A stretch of DNA of 45,615 nt from Acidobacteriota bacterium (GCA_021778315.1 JAJYCQ010000013.1:1-45615), one strand, 5' to 3'. Positions 35,188 to 44,782 are shown, counted from the first letter of the stretch. Notes: generated from the letters alone by a model not told the origin. Program-made: numbers and translations.

Positions 35188-35218
35188 GCCGTGGGTGCAC
35201 AAAGTTACAGATACTGAA

Positions 35219-36628
35219 ATGGTGATGCGACGAGCAGATTTGATTCCGAAGAGCCACGCAATCCGACTCGCAGTGGGGTTGGTTGGGATAGCGATGATTG
35301 GCTATGTCGATCGTCGGCTGAGCGAGGCGATTCCTCTGGCGCTGCTTTATGTTGCTCCTGTCGTGCTGATGAGCACGGCGCTGCGGCGGTGGCAGATTCC
35401 GTTTCTGGGAGCCCTGTGCACGGTGGTGGTGGAGTTTGCGGATGGCTATCCATGGACGGTGGGAGAGGGTGTTGCGCGCGATGCGCTTTACTTTTTTGCG
35501 TACACGGCGGCGGGGCTGTATGTGTCAGAGCTGGTGTCGCGGCATGCTACGGAGAGATCTCATCTGGAGGCGCTGGAGGCGGAGATTGAAGCTCGGCGCG
35601 GGGCAGAGGAGCAGTTGCGGCTGGTGGTGGCGAACTCTTCGATTGCGATTATTACTTCGGATGAGATGGGAACGATTTTGCAGGCGAATGATGCGGCGGA
35701 GCGAATGTTTGCGGGTGAGGCTTCGGCGGTAGCCACTCGATTGGAGGGATCTTCTCTGGACGTGTTCCTGCCGTCGCTGGCGAGGGTGCAGATTCAACGC
35801 CAGGGGTGGGAGCATTTGAAGACGATGCTACAGTGTCAGGGGCTTCGAGCGACGCAGGATCCGTTTCTTGCGGATGTGTGGGTGTCGTCGTATGTGACGT
35901 CACGGGGAGGGCGGTTAACGGCGATGATCATCGACTCGTCGACGGAGGTACGCGATCGCGAAGAGGCAAATCTGGAACAGGTGCTGGTAGGGTCGCGGCT
36001 GGCGGTGGGTGCGTTGTTCCATGAGATTCGGAACATCTGCGCAGCGATTGCGGTGGTGCAGCAGAATTTACGCGTGAGGTTTGCTCCGGAGGAACCTTCG
36101 GAGGATTTTGAGGCGCTGCGGCAGTTAGTGACGGCGCTTGAGAGGATGGCGTCGCTGGAGCTTTCTCTGGTGAGGCGGCGTCCGACTAAACTTAAGCTCG
36201 ATGCGTTTCTGCGTGAGTTGCGGATTATTCTGGGGCCGTCATTGCGCGAGATGGGCATTGGGCTGGAGTGGCACATTGAGGCGAACCTTCCCGAGGTGTG
36301 GGCGGACCAGCAGAGTTTGCTGCAAGTGTTTTTGAACCTGGTACGCAATGCGGAGAAGGCGCTGGTTGCGGTGGATCAGGCGAAGCTTGATATTCATGCG
36401 GCGTGCGTGGATGGGCGAGTGCAGGTGAAGCTATCGGATAACGGACCGGGGGTGAGGGATCCTGCGAGGTTATTTCGTCCATTTGGAGGTGGCCCTTCGA
36501 GTTCGGGGCTGGGGCTGTATTTATCTCGCGCGATGATGTTAAGCTTCCAGGGGAATCTGGAGTATGAGCCGAGTGCGTTGGGTGCTACGTTCATCGTGGA
36601 GATGATTCCGGTGGAGGTAGAGGGATGA
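35219..36628 (+). CDS. Membrane-bound sensor histidine kinase with PAS domain
   Basis: The product is about 469 aa from ATG 35219; GTG 35195 is an alternative start and no Shine-Dalgarno decides between them. Three to four membrane helices fill residues of about 15-105 (e.g. AIPLALLYVAPVVLMSTAL). A helical linker (about 105-130, SHLEALEAEIEARRGAEEQ) leads to a PAS domain (LRLVVANSSIAIITSDEMGTILQAND). The phospho-acceptor is His268 in ALFHEIRNICAAI. The ATPase domain has the N box (LVRNAEKAL), G1 (DNGPGV) and G2 (SSGLGLYLSR). It overlaps the response-regulator gene by four bases. A metal-sensing role is inferred only from its divergence from czcBAC. Confidence 0.87.
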   Translation: MVMRRADLIPKSHAIRLAVGLVGIAMIGYVDRRLSEAIPLALLYVAPVVLMSTALRRWQIPFLGALCTVVVEFADGYPWTVGEGVARDALYFFAYTAAGLYVSELVSRHATERSHLEALEAEIEARRGAEEQLRLVVANSSIAIITSDEMGTILQANDAAERMFAGEASAVATRLEGSSLDVFLPSLARVQIQRQGWEHLKTMLQCQGLRATQDPFLADVWVSSYVTSRGGRLTAMIIDSSTEVRDREEANLEQVLVGSRLAVGALFHEIRNICAAIAVVQQNLRVRFAPEEPSEDFEALRQLVTALERMASLELSLVRRRPTKLKLDAFLRELRIILGPSLREMGIGLEWHIEANLPEVWADQQSLLQVFLNLVRNAEKALVAVDQAKLDIHAACVDGRVQVKLSDNGPGVRDPARLFRPFGGGPSSSGLGLYLSRAMMLSFQGNLEYEPSALGATFIVEMIPVEVEG

Positions 36629-37308
36629 ATGCGAAGAGTGTTCAGCAACCGATTCGGCTGCTGCTGGTGGACGACCATACTCTGTTTCGGGAGAGTCTGA
36701 GGAGACTCCTGGAAGGCGAGCCCGGGGTGACGATCAGCGGGGACTTCGCGACGGCTGAGGACGCGCTGGTGGCGCTGCGCGAAGGCCTGATGTTTGATGC
36801 GGCATTGATCGATTATGAGTTAGGCGAACAGAGCGGAGTGCAGAGTAATGGCTTGGACCTGGTGAGGCGCATTCAACTGCTGAAGCCGGATGTTCGGGTG
36901 CTGATGGTGACGGCCGGGATGGGGACGGGCGACCTGGTGAGGGCGGTTACAGAGTTGAATGCGGGGATCTTTCTGAAGACCGAGCCAACGGTGGAGTTGA
37001 TGCTGGCGATTCAAAGGACTGTGCAGGGAGAACGTTGGATTTCGTCGCGTGCTTCGCTGACGCTGATGACGTCAAAGGACAATTCGGCGGTGACGGAGAG
37101 GAGCGGACAGGAGGCATTGAGCGGTCGCGAATCCAGGGTGTTGCGAGGGGTGCTGGAGGGGCTGAGTAATAAGGAGATTGGGGCGCAGATGGAGATGACG
37201 GAGAGTGGGGTGAAAGCAGTGCTGCAGAAGCTGTTTGAGCGGACGGGGGTGCGGAGCCGATCACAGTTGGTGCGATATGCGATCGAGGCGCAGATCGATC
37301 CTCGATAG
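36625..37308 (+). CDS. NarL/LuxR-family response regulator
   Basis: The 227-aa protein has a receiver domain with acidic pair Asp16-Asp17 (LLVDDHTLFRESL) and phospho-acceptor Asp63 in ALIDYELGEQSG. The C-terminal LuxR-type helix-turn-helix spans about residues 160-220 (LSGRESRVLRGVLEGLSNKEIGAQMEMTESGVKAVLQKLFERTGVRSR). The loop after Asp63 is extended by a GEQSGVQSN segment. It should be phosphorylated by the kinase whose stop it overlaps (ATGA). Metal-efflux pairs usually use OmpR-type regulators, so control of the czc genes is not certain. Confidence 0.9.
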   Translation: MNAKSVQQPIRLLLVDDHTLFRESLRRLLEGEPGVTISGDFATAEDALVALREGLMFDAALIDYELGEQSGVQSNGLDLVRRIQLLKPDVRVLMVTAGMGTGDLVRAVTELNAGIFLKTEPTVELMLAIQRTVQGERWISSRASLTLMTSKDNSAVTERSGQEALSGRESRVLRGVLEGLSNKEIGAQMEMTESGVKAVLQKLFERTGVRSRSQLVRYAIEAQIDPR

Positions 37309-37325
37309 TGTGGGAATCGTTGCGA

Positions 37326-37352
37326 TATACTTCAAAGATAGGTGTCTAACGA
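37326..37352 (+). promoter_or_regulatory. Candidate -10 and ribosome-binding site of the pyr operon
   Basis: TATACT at 37326-37331 is a good -10 placed 21 bases before the pyrD ATG. The matching -35 (around GATAGT, 17 bases upstream) is weak. AGGTG lies about 8 bases before the ATG. No attenuator or regulatory leader fits in the short gap. Confidence 0.4.
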
Positions 37353-38420
37353 ATGTCCTCTGAGCCGTTTTACGATCCGGCAAAGTCGTATCTGGACAAT
37401 TTCGAGCACGGCCCGTTCGGTCTCTTCGCCGACACCACCCCCAGTTCCCAAACCAGTGAGCCGAAGCATGAGTTTTTAGGACATCCTGTGACTGTGCCGT
37501 TTGGCATTCCTGCCGGGCCGCTGATCAATGGAAAATTTGTGAAGGCCGCGTTAGATATGGGCTTCGATATTCCGGTGTACAAGACGGTGCGGACGCGGCG
37601 GTACGAGTGTCATCCGTGGCCGAATGTGCTGGCGGTGAGGGTGGACGGTGATCTTGCTACGGACCGTATGCTGATTGCGAATCACGACTACGCAGAGCCG
37701 CTTTCGATTACGAATTCGTTTGGTGTGCCGTCATTTGATCCTGCGTTCTGGCAGCCTGATTTGGCCGACGCTGCTGCGTATGCGCGGCAGGGGCAGGTCG
37801 TGGTGGGGAGCTTCCAGGGAACGCTGCCGGAGAGCGGTAGTGTGGCCTCCTATCTTGAGGACTTCAAGCTCGGTGCGAGGCTGGTGAAGGAGACGGGCGT
37901 CAAGATTATCGAGGTCAATCTCAGCTGTCCGAATGAGGGGACGGCGAATCTTTTGTGCTTCGATATTGAGCGGTCGCGGAGGGTGGTGGAGGCTATCAAG
38001 GATGAGATCGGTAGCGTGCCGCTGGTGATCAAGATGGCGTATTACAAGGATGAAGAGCGGTTGACAGATTTTCTGCGCGAGGTGGGTGGAGTGGTGGATG
38101 GCATCTCGGCGATCAATACGATCTCTGCGGAGATTGTGGATGAAGAGGGGAACCAGGCGTTGCCGGGCGAGGGTCGTTTGCGCAGTGGGGTGTGTGGGCA
38201 CGCGGTGAAGTGGGCTGGCGTAGCGATGGCGTCGCGGCTGGCGAAGTTGAGGCAAGAGTTGGGGATGAAGTTTGCGATTGTGGGTGTGGGTGGAGCAGGC
38301 AGCGCGGAGGCGTTTGATGAGTATCGGAGGGCGGGTGCGGACGTGGTGATGTCGGCGACGTCGGCGATGTGGAACCCGCTGCTTGCGCGGGAGATCAAGG
38401 AGCAGGCGCATGAGTTATGA
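37353..38420 (+). CDS. pyrD: Class 1-type dihydroorotate dehydrogenase
   Basis: The 355-aa FMN protein oxidises dihydroorotate to orotate. The catalytic residue is Cys192 in EVNLSCPNEG; class 2 enzymes have Ser here, so this is a class 1 form. The FMN phosphate site reads IVGVGGAGSAEAF near the C-terminus. Residues 1-45 (SYLDNFEHGPFGLFADTTP...) form an N-terminal part that is unusual for class 1. No pyrK-type electron-transfer subunit is in this operon, so its electron acceptor (1A, or 1B with a distant partner) is open. First gene of pyrDEFCB. Confidence 0.88.
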   Translation: MSSEPFYDPAKSYLDNFEHGPFGLFADTTPSSQTSEPKHEFLGHPVTVPFGIPAGPLINGKFVKAALDMGFDIPVYKTVRTRRYECHPWPNVLAVRVDGDLATDRMLIANHDYAEPLSITNSFGVPSFDPAFWQPDLADAAAYARQGQVVVGSFQGTLPESGSVASYLEDFKLGARLVKETGVKIIEVNLSCPNEGTANLLCFDIERSRRVVEAIKDEIGSVPLVIKMAYYKDEERLTDFLREVGGVVDGISAINTISAEIVDEEGNQALPGEGRLRSGVCGHAVKWAGVAMASRLAKLRQELGMKFAIVGVGGAGSAEAFDEYRRAGADVVMSATSAMWNPLLAREIKEQAHEL

Positions 38421-39078
38421 GGCTGTAAGTTATGAGGCCACGAGTCGCGAGATTGCGGAGGCGCTGATTGCGATTGAGGGCGTGGGGTTTCGGACGACGG
38501 AGCCGATTACATTCAAGTCGGGGATCAAGTCGCCGGTGTACTGCGACAATCGCAAGTTTCCATTTTGGCCGGAACAGTGGGCGAAGGTGATTCGCGGATT
38601 TGAAGAACTGATCACGGAGCGAAAGATTCCGGTGGATGTGGTGGGGGGCGTTGAGGCAGCGGGGATTCCGCATAGTGCGGCGCTGGGGTTTGCGATGCGC
38701 ATGCCTTCGGTTTTTATTCGCAAAGAGCTGAAGGAGCATGGTACGAAGAAGCGCGTTGAGGGTGGCGACGTGACGGGCAAACGGGTGGTGCTGGTTGAAG
38801 ATTTGGTGACGACCGGAGGGAGCAGTATCGCAGCGATCGAGGCTCTGCGCGCCGAGGGCGCGGTGGTGAGTGATTGCCTTGCGATTATTAGCTATGACTT
38901 CCCGGAGGCGGTGGAGTTGTTCGCGAAGTCGGGCGTGACGTTGCATGCGGCGACGACGTTTCCGATGGTGCTGGAGTGCGCGCTAGAGCGAGGAATGATT
39001 GATGAAGCTGGAGCCGCGGTTGTGCGTGATTGGCTGCGGGAGCCGAGGTCATGGGCAAAGAGGCACGGGTTTGAGTAA
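38410..39078 (+). CDS. pyrE: Orotate phosphoribosyltransferase
   Basis: The 222-aa enzyme joins orotate and PRPP to orotidine monophosphate. ATG 38410 overlaps the end of pyrD by 11 bases and has AAGGAG seven bases upstream. The PRPP-binding loop VVLVEDLVTTGGSS is at about residues 126-139, and the flexible loop with RKELKEHGTKKRVEG precedes it, as in the family. Confidence 0.94.
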   Translation: MSYEAVSYEATSREIAEALIAIEGVGFRTTEPITFKSGIKSPVYCDNRKFPFWPEQWAKVIRGFEELITERKIPVDVVGGVEAAGIPHSAALGFAMRMPSVFIRKELKEHGTKKRVEGGDVTGKRVVLVEDLVTTGGSSIAAIEALRAEGAVVSDCLAIISYDFPEAVELFAKSGVTLHAATTFPMVLECALERGMIDEAGAAVVRDWLREPRSWAKRHGFE

Positions 39079-39081
39079 CGG

Positions 39082-39906
39082 ATGATGCATACGATTTTGA
39101 AAAAATTCGAGTGGCGAGCAGAGGCTGTGGGGTCGTTGGTGTGCGTTGGGTTGGATCCGGAGATGGATCGGATTCCGGCGCGATTTCAGCGTGAGGCGTT
39201 GCCGCTGTTTGCGTTCAACCGGTGGATCATCGAGCAGACGCATGCGTATGCTGCGGCGTATAAGCCGAACATGGCGTTCTATGAAGCGCGGGGGACGCAG
39301 GGGCTAACGGAGTTGGAGCAGACGATGGAGTATCTTCGCAGCGAGCATCCTGAGATTGTTACGATCTGCGATGCGAAGCGTGGAGACATTGGGAATACGA
39401 ATCGGGGGTATGCGGTTTCGATCTTTGATGCGATGGGATTTGATGCGGTGACGCTGCATCCTTATCTGGGGAGAGAGGCTTTGGCGCCGTTCCTGGAGAG
39501 GGAGGATAAGGCGTGCATCGTGCTTTGCCGAACGTCGAATCCGGGGGCTGGTGAGTTTCAAGATTTACGGGTTGATGGCAGGCCGCTGTGGGAGACCGTT
39601 GCGATGCGGGTGAGTGCGGAATGGAATGCTGCGGGAAACTGCATGCTGGTTGTGGGTGCGACGTATCCGGAGGAGATGCGGAGGATTCGCGCGGTTGCGC
39701 CGGAGATGCCTTTTCTGGTGCCGGGAGTTGGAGCGCAGGGTGGCGATGTGGCTGCTGTGGTGTCTGCGGGGATGGATGCGCGGGGCAAGGGGCTTCTGAT
39801 CAGCAGCTCGCGGGGGATTGTATTTAGCGCAGATCCTGCGGGTTCAGCGCGGGATCTTCGGGATGAGATTAATGCCACGAGAGAGGCTGTCCATGCTGCG
39901 TCTTGA
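39082..39906 (+). CDS. pyrF: Orotidine 5'-phosphate decarboxylase
   Basis: The 274-aa enzyme decarboxylates OMP to UMP. The active-site cluster CDAKRGDIGNT holds Asp97, Lys99 and Asp102. The FVGLDPE-like start (CVGLDPEMDR) and the phosphate site near the C-terminus (LLISSSRGI) are present. Its length and motifs match the longer type 2 subfamily, not the 230-aa E. coli type. It starts three bases after the pyrE stop. Confidence 0.93.
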   Translation: MMHTILKKFEWRAEAVGSLVCVGLDPEMDRIPARFQREALPLFAFNRWIIEQTHAYAAAYKPNMAFYEARGTQGLTELEQTMEYLRSEHPEIVTICDAKRGDIGNTNRGYAVSIFDAMGFDAVTLHPYLGREALAPFLEREDKACIVLCRTSNPGAGEFQDLRVDGRPLWETVAMRVSAEWNAAGNCMLVVGATYPEEMRRIRAVAPEMPFLVPGVGAQGGDVAAVVSAGMDARGKGLLISSSRGIVFSADPAGSARDLRDEINATREAVHAAS

Positions 39907-41134
39907 GGGTCGGATTGCGAATTACGATCGCGAGTTTGACGGTGCGATTGAGATCAATACGGAGACGGGGTTGATCGAGCATGTGGGGCCGAAGACGGGT
40001 CGAAGCGATCTCGATCTTGGGGGGCAGATTATCTTTCCAGGATTTGGGGATCTGCATATTCACGCTCGGGATGATGTGAGCCAGTCGCAGATTTATAAAG
40101 AGGATTTTGCGACGATCTCTGCGGCGTCGATCCATGGAGGTGTGACGCATGTTGCGGACATGCCGAATAATCCGGTGGCACCGGTGGATGATGCTCGGTA
40201 TGCGGAAAAAGAGAAGTTGACGGCGAAGTCGGCGGTGCATGTGACGCTGTATGCGGGGATTGGGCCGGGGACGAATCCGCTGCATCGGCATGTGCCGTAC
40301 AAGGCGTTTATGGGGCCCTCGGTGGGAGATCTGTTCTTTGCTTCGCAGGAAGAACTTGAGGGCGTGATTGCGAAGTATCGAGGGAAGAATGTGAGCTTCC
40401 ACTGCGAAGATCCGGCGATTCTGCGAGAGAGTGCGGGCGCGGCTACGCATGAGCAGCGCCGCCCGGCGAGGGCTGAGATTACTGCGACGGAGTTTGCGCT
40501 GTACCTGATCGAGCGATACGAGTTGGTGGGGAAGCTTTGCCACTATTCGACCAAGGGCGGCCTGGAGAAAATTGCTGCGGCGAAGGCGCGGGGTATTCGT
40601 GTAACGGCTGAGGCTACTCCGCATCATTTGTTCTTTGACGAGACGATGCTGACGGATGAGAACCGGTTGTTGTTGCAGATGAATCCTCCGCTGCGTGGGC
40701 GGGAGGATCGACTGGCGTTGATTGAGGCGCTGCGTTCGGGGCTGGTGGATTATGTCGCTACGGACCATGCTCCGCATACGTTGGAAGAGAAGATGGAAGG
40801 CGTGAGTGGGGTGCCGCTGCTCGATACGTATGGAGCTTTTGCTACGTGGCTAATGGCGGAGCACGGGTTCACTGCAATGGATATTGCGCGGGTGTGCGGA
40901 TCGAATCCGGGTGGTTTCGTGAAGGAGTTTCTGCCGGCGGGATTTGGCCAGGGATATGGCGTGATTGAGCCCGGGTATGTTGGTTCGCTTACGATTCTGG
41001 ATCCAGATGCGCCTCATGTTGTTCGACGAGAAGAGATGAAGACGAAGTGCGGCTGGTCCCCGTTTGAGGGATATACGTTTCCGGGCCGTGTGAAGTACAC
41101 CGTATTGCAAGGCAAGGTCTACCCAGCAAGTTGA
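39893..41134 (+). CDS. pyrC: Dihydroorotase (amidohydrolase family)
   Basis: The 413-aa zinc hydrolase cyclises carbamoyl-aspartate to dihydroorotate. ATG 39893 overlaps pyrF by 14 bases and has AGAGG six bases upstream. The metal ligands are in LHIHARDD (His55, His57), later HCED and HYST, and VATDHAPHT carries the catalytic Asp. The substrate arginine is Arg59. The sequence looks nearer to type I/III multi-domain amidohydrolases than to E. coli PyrC. Confidence 0.9.
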   Translation: MLRLEGRIANYDREFDGAIEINTETGLIEHVGPKTGRSDLDLGGQIIFPGFGDLHIHARDDVSQSQIYKEDFATISAASIHGGVTHVADMPNNPVAPVDDARYAEKEKLTAKSAVHVTLYAGIGPGTNPLHRHVPYKAFMGPSVGDLFFASQEELEGVIAKYRGKNVSFHCEDPAILRESAGAATHEQRRPARAEITATEFALYLIERYELVGKLCHYSTKGGLEKIAAAKARGIRVTAEATPHHLFFDETMLTDENRLLLQMNPPLRGREDRLALIEALRSGLVDYVATDHAPHTLEEKMEGVSGVPLLDTYGAFATWLMAEHGFTAMDIARVCGSNPGGFVKEFLPAGFGQGYGVIEPGYVGSLTILDPDAPHVVRREEMKTKCGWSPFEGYTFPGRVKYTVLQGKVYPAS

Positions 41135-41151
41135 AGGCAGTGGTTACGCCC

Positions 41152-42078
41152 ATGGAAAAGTTAAAACATGTTATCAGCGCGCGGCAGTTCGATGATCCGG
41201 AGTTCTTGTTGTGGCTCTTTGAGTCGGCGAATCAGATGGAGCGCGATGACCTGTTTCGCGCGTTGACAGATCCGTTGCGCGGACGGATTCTGGCGACCTT
41301 ATTTTTTGAGCCAAGCACGCGGACGAGGTTTTCGTTTGAGGCCGCGATGCAAAAGCTGGGCGGCGGCGTGTTAACCGCGGAGAATGCTCGAGCCAATTCT
41401 TCGGCGACGAAGGGTGAGACGATCAGCGATACGATTCGCGTGGTGAGTGGGTATGCGGATGCGATTGCGATTCGGCACTATGAGCAGGGGACGGCGGAGG
41501 CGGCGGCGAGGATTTCTCCGGTGCCGATTATTAATGCGGGGGATGGGATTGGGGAGCATCCGACGCAGGCGCTGGCGGACGTGTACACGATCAAGAAGGA
41601 GTTGGGGCGGCTGAGTGGATTGCGATTGGCGCTGGTGGGCGATCTGCTGAATGGGCGGACAATCCATTCGCTGCTGCCGCTGCTCTGTCTTTATCCGGGA
41701 GTGACGATTGATTTGATCTCTCCGTGGCAACTGCGGCTGCCTCTGCGATACCGCGAATATATGATGGAGAAGGGAATCAAGTTTCACGAGGGAGAACGGC
41801 TGGAGGGCGTGATTGAGGAGGCGGATGTTGCGTACATTACGCGGGTGCAGAGCGAACGATTTGCGTCGAAGGAAGACTATGACGCGGTGAAGGATGCTTA
41901 TGTGATGGATGCTGCGATGGCGGACCGGTTGAAGCCGGAGGCGATCATTATGCATGCGTTGCCGCGGGTCAACGAGATATCTCCGGATGTGGATGGGAAT
42001 ACCCGGGCCGCGTATTTCCGGCAGGCGAAAAACAGCTTGTATATCCGGATGGCGTTGTTGAAGTACCTGCTGGCCTAA
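41152..42078 (+). CDS. pyrB: Aspartate carbamoyltransferase catalytic chain
   Basis: The 308-aa enzyme makes carbamoyl-aspartate from carbamoyl phosphate and aspartate. The carbamoyl-phosphate motif is [13 protein letters not shown] (Ser55-Thr-Arg-Thr-Arg59), with EHPTQALAD and HALPR further on. An in-frame TTG at 41131 overlaps the pyrC stop; ATG 41152 fits the family start better, although neither has a clear ribosome-binding site. No pyrI regulatory subunit follows. Last gene of the pyr operon. Confidence 0.94.
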   Translation: MEKLKHVISARQFDDPEFLLWLFESANQMERDDLFRALTDPLRGRILATLFFEPSTRTRFSFEAAMQKLGGGVLTAENARANSSATKGETISDTIRVVSGYADAIAIRHYEQGTAEAAARISPVPIINAGDGIGEHPTQALADVYTIKKELGRLSGLRLALVGDLLNGRTIHSLLPLLCLYPGVTIDLISPWQLRLPLRYREYMMEKGIKFHEGERLEGVIEEADVAYITRVQSERFASKEDYDAVKDAYVMDAAMADRLKPEAIIMHALPRVNEISPDVDGNTRAAYFRQAKNSLYIRMALLKYLLA

Positions 42079-42113
42079 GCAGCTGCAGTGCCCGAGGGTG
42101 GGCTTGCTTGAAA

Positions 42114-42190
<77 letters not shown>

Positions 42191-42372
42191 AACAATGGAT
42201 TAGGTGAGTGGTTAGCCTTGATCGGATGAACGCAACACTCCGGGAAACTACTTGAGCTGCAAAACCCGCTGACCAACCTTTTGATTTTAGCAGAAGTTGA
42301 GTGCTGTTGAGTGTGAGTGGTCCAGACCATAATCGTGCTTGGGTTTCTGTGCGCGAGGAGTCATCTTGATCA

Positions 42373-44364
42373 TCACTGGGGCGACGTCGAAGAAGGTGCT
42401 GGTGACGTCGACGTCGGTGCTGGGGGAGTGGGCGGCGTTGTGGTGGATGGAGCTGGGGTAGCAGGGGGCGGGCTTGCGGGAGCGTCGGTGTCTGCGGGGG
42501 CGGGCGCCACAGCACCTGCAGGGGCAGGAGCGAGAGCACTCGGATCGACTGGAACGGCTTTGATGGGCGCTGCGGGCGCGGGCGGGGTGGTTGCTGGCGT
42601 CGCTGCGGTAGTTGTCGCCGGTGCGGCTGCTGTGGGTGCAGGCGTCACCGGCGCAGGAGTTGCTGAGGCTGGAGCCGACGCGGGCGTTGCAGGCGTGGTG
42701 CTTGCAGGTGCGGGAGTTGGAGTTTTTGGGTGGGGCTTTGATAGAACCTTCGCGGGGCGTGGAATCCCGTAGGCCTGTCCGTGACGGACGATAGTCTTTT
42801 CATCGAAGCGGTGGGTGTTGAGGTCATTGAAGGCTGCACCGGCGGGAACGAGCGTGTTGTTTACGGTCTTGCCGCTGGGTTCGCCAATGAGCAGTTCAAT
42901 GCGGGAAGGATCGATACCCTTCTCCTGGGTGAGGTATTGGCGGGCGTTGAGGGTGCGCTGGGCAGCCGCGTCAGGCTTCTCCTTCGGATCCGAATTGCCG
43001 ACCATGATGAGGCGGGCGTCGGCCTGCTGATTCAGGGTTAGAGCAATGTCGTCAAGGCAGCCTTTGGCTTCGTTGTCGACTCGCACGGGGCGGCGAAGAT
43101 CACGGGTAAAGCTGAGGCTACAGAGCGGCTGGGTCTGGGGTACGACGGGCACTGGAGGCGCTGTAATGATAACGTCAGTCGTCGCCTGGGCGGTCTTGCC
43201 GAGATCGTCGACGACGTTGCATGTTACGGTGACGGTGCCTGGACTGAGGCCGGCGGTGACGAGCTTGGCGGTGGGGCCTGAGCTGGAGATGACGCCGGCG
43301 GTTGTGGTGTAGGAGTAGGTCAGAGGACGATTCTGGGGGCTGGTGCCTACAGTGCTGATGGCGATGTCGGTGCCGGAGACTGCAGTGCTGGGATTGGCGC
43401 TGCAGGTCAGTGTGGGTGGGTCGAATGCCTTGATGGTGAAAGGAGCAGCGCAGGAGGCTTGCTGGCGAGCCCTGGAGCCTTCTTGTACGTGGCCGGTGAC
43501 GGTGTACTCGCCGGCAGCCATGCCGGTGGTGTCGATGGTGGCTTCCGGGCCGGAGGCCATGACTTTGCCACCATTGGAGGCCCAGGAGTAGACGGGAGTC
43601 TTCTTGGGGTTCAGATGCAGGGCGTTCGCCTGGATTTTGATTGGATCGCCGGGGTAGACACTGGCGGGCTCTGCTCCGCAGCCGAGCATCACAGGGTACG
43701 GAGGCTGGACGTCCCCGAAGTGGGCAACGATGCCGGCGGATAGTTTGAGATTGTCGATCTCTCCGAAGCCGCCCTGAGTTCCGGCGGGAAGCAGCAGGGG
43801 TCCATAGACCACCTGGGAGTACTGGAAGTCAGCCTGGATGGGGCGAATGGAAAAGCGGTGGTTGAACATCGGCAGGGAGTAATCGACGCCTGCGCCACCT
43901 GTAACTCCCCAGCCCCACATGAGTGATTGGGCTGCGGGGCCGTTGGTGCGCTCGCCACCGCCGAGGAGGTGGGCGAAGGGGACAAATGATCCGAGGGGAA
44001 GGCGAAAGACCGGGCCTCCCTCTGCGGTGTAAATCAATTGGCTACAGGTTTCACCGGTGCAGGTAGGAATGTAGGCAGTGTGTTCCGTGGTACCGGAGAA
44101 ATAGCCGCCCTCCATTTGAACGCCGAAGTAGCGATTGAAGTACACCGAGACGCTGGCGGTGGCATTGGGATTGTAGACAGACTGATACTGATAGCCGTTG
44201 ACTCCGCTGTTGAAGGGATGGAAATAGCCATAGCCGCCGTAGACGTCGACCCGAGACTCTACGTGCTCTGTACCGCTCTTGGTCGCCTGAGCTGGGCAGA
44301 TTGCTGCAGTGCCGAGACTGATCAAGGCCAGAACTAGACGAGTCAATTGAGTCAGGCGTGGCAT
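42373..44364 (-). CDS. OmpA-like surface protein with PKD/Ig-like domains and Pro/Ala tail
   Basis: The 663-aa protein has GGAGG ten bases before its ATG and a signal peptide (near CPAQA). An eight-strand OmpA-type barrel is predicted over about 30-220 (VDVYGGYGYFHPF, YFGVQMEGGYFSG). Two PKD/Ig-like domains follow (about 225-315 and 318-405; repeats of LxCxAxP start and TVTGHV / TVTCNV end). An OmpA C-terminal peptidoglycan-binding domain (about 420-515) has NSDPKEKPDAAAQRTLNARQYL in place of the usual GHTD...LSxxRA. The last 120 residues are almost all Pro, Ala, Thr and Ser. It probably anchors the envelope while exposing the barrel; the tail's role is unknown. Confidence 0.82.
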   Translation of the reverse strand: MPRLTQLTRLVLALISLGTAAICPAQATKSGTEHVESRVDVYGGYGYFHPFNSGVNGYQYQSVYNPNATASVSVYFNRYFGVQMEGGYFSGTTEHTAYIPTCTGETCSQLIYTAEGGPVFRLPLGSFVPFAHLLGGGERTNGPAAQSLMWGWGVTGGAGVDYSLPMFNHRFSIRPIQADFQYSQVVYGPLLLPAGTQGGFGEIDNLKLSAGIVAHFGDVQPPYPVMLGCGAEPASVYPGDPIKIQANALHLNPKKTPVYSWASNGGKVMASGPEATIDTTGMAAGEYTVTGHVQEGSRARQQASCAAPFTIKAFDPPTLTCSANPSTAVSGTDIAISTVGTSPQNRPLTYSYTTTAGVISSSGPTAKLVTAGLSPGTVTVTCNVVDDLGKTAQATTDVIITAPPVPVVPQTQPLCSLSFTRDLRRPVRVDNEAKGCLDDIALTLNQQADARLIMVGNSDPKEKPDAAAQRTLNARQYLTQEKGIDPSRIELLIGEPSGKTVNNTLVPAGAAFNDLNTHRFDEKTIVRHGQAYGIPRPAKVLSKPHPKTPTPAPASTTPATPASAPASATPAPVTPAPTAAAPATTTAATPATTPPAPAAPIKAVPVDPSALAPAPAGAVAPAPADTDAPASPPPATPAPSTTTPPTPPAPTSTSPAPSSTSPQ

Positions 44365-44782
44365 TGAGGCGTTTCCTCCAGATGTCTTATGTCAGGTGAA
44401 CTTACTTTGTCGGCAGGACGGCTACAGAAGTTCCTTCGAATGATCCAGTTGGTGCAGTTGACTGAGCATTACGACGGGTGGCGACTTGAGTCAAAGTCTC
44501 GAATCATGCCGCGTCCGACTTGATGCGTGCCTCTAAAGTAGATAAGCTCTAACATGATGACAAACTTGAGTCTACGTATTGCACGTTGTCCAAAGCAATG
44601 TGGAATTCGTGGTAAGAACTCGCAAGTGGCTGACCTTATCGCGCGAATAGCGCATGAAGAGTGTTGTCCCTCTTAATTCTGGTCCGTCCATCCTCATCTC
44701 ACACGTCATTTACAAAACATCACATCGGCCGTAGTGGGGCTCCATCTGGGGCTCCAATCGCAGGCCTCCAAGGGAGATTACT
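44365..44782. promoter_or_regulatory. Divergent promoter region of the OmpA-like gene and cysD
   Basis: About 420 bases without a gene. TGGGGCTCCA occurs twice, at 44735-44744 and 44747-44756, just ahead of the cysD ribosome-binding site. CTTGAGTC occurs at about 44486 and 44567. A possible -35 TTTACA lies at 44710-44715, but no good -10 follows at 17 bases. I see no known sulfur-responsive riboswitch. Confidence 0.4.
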
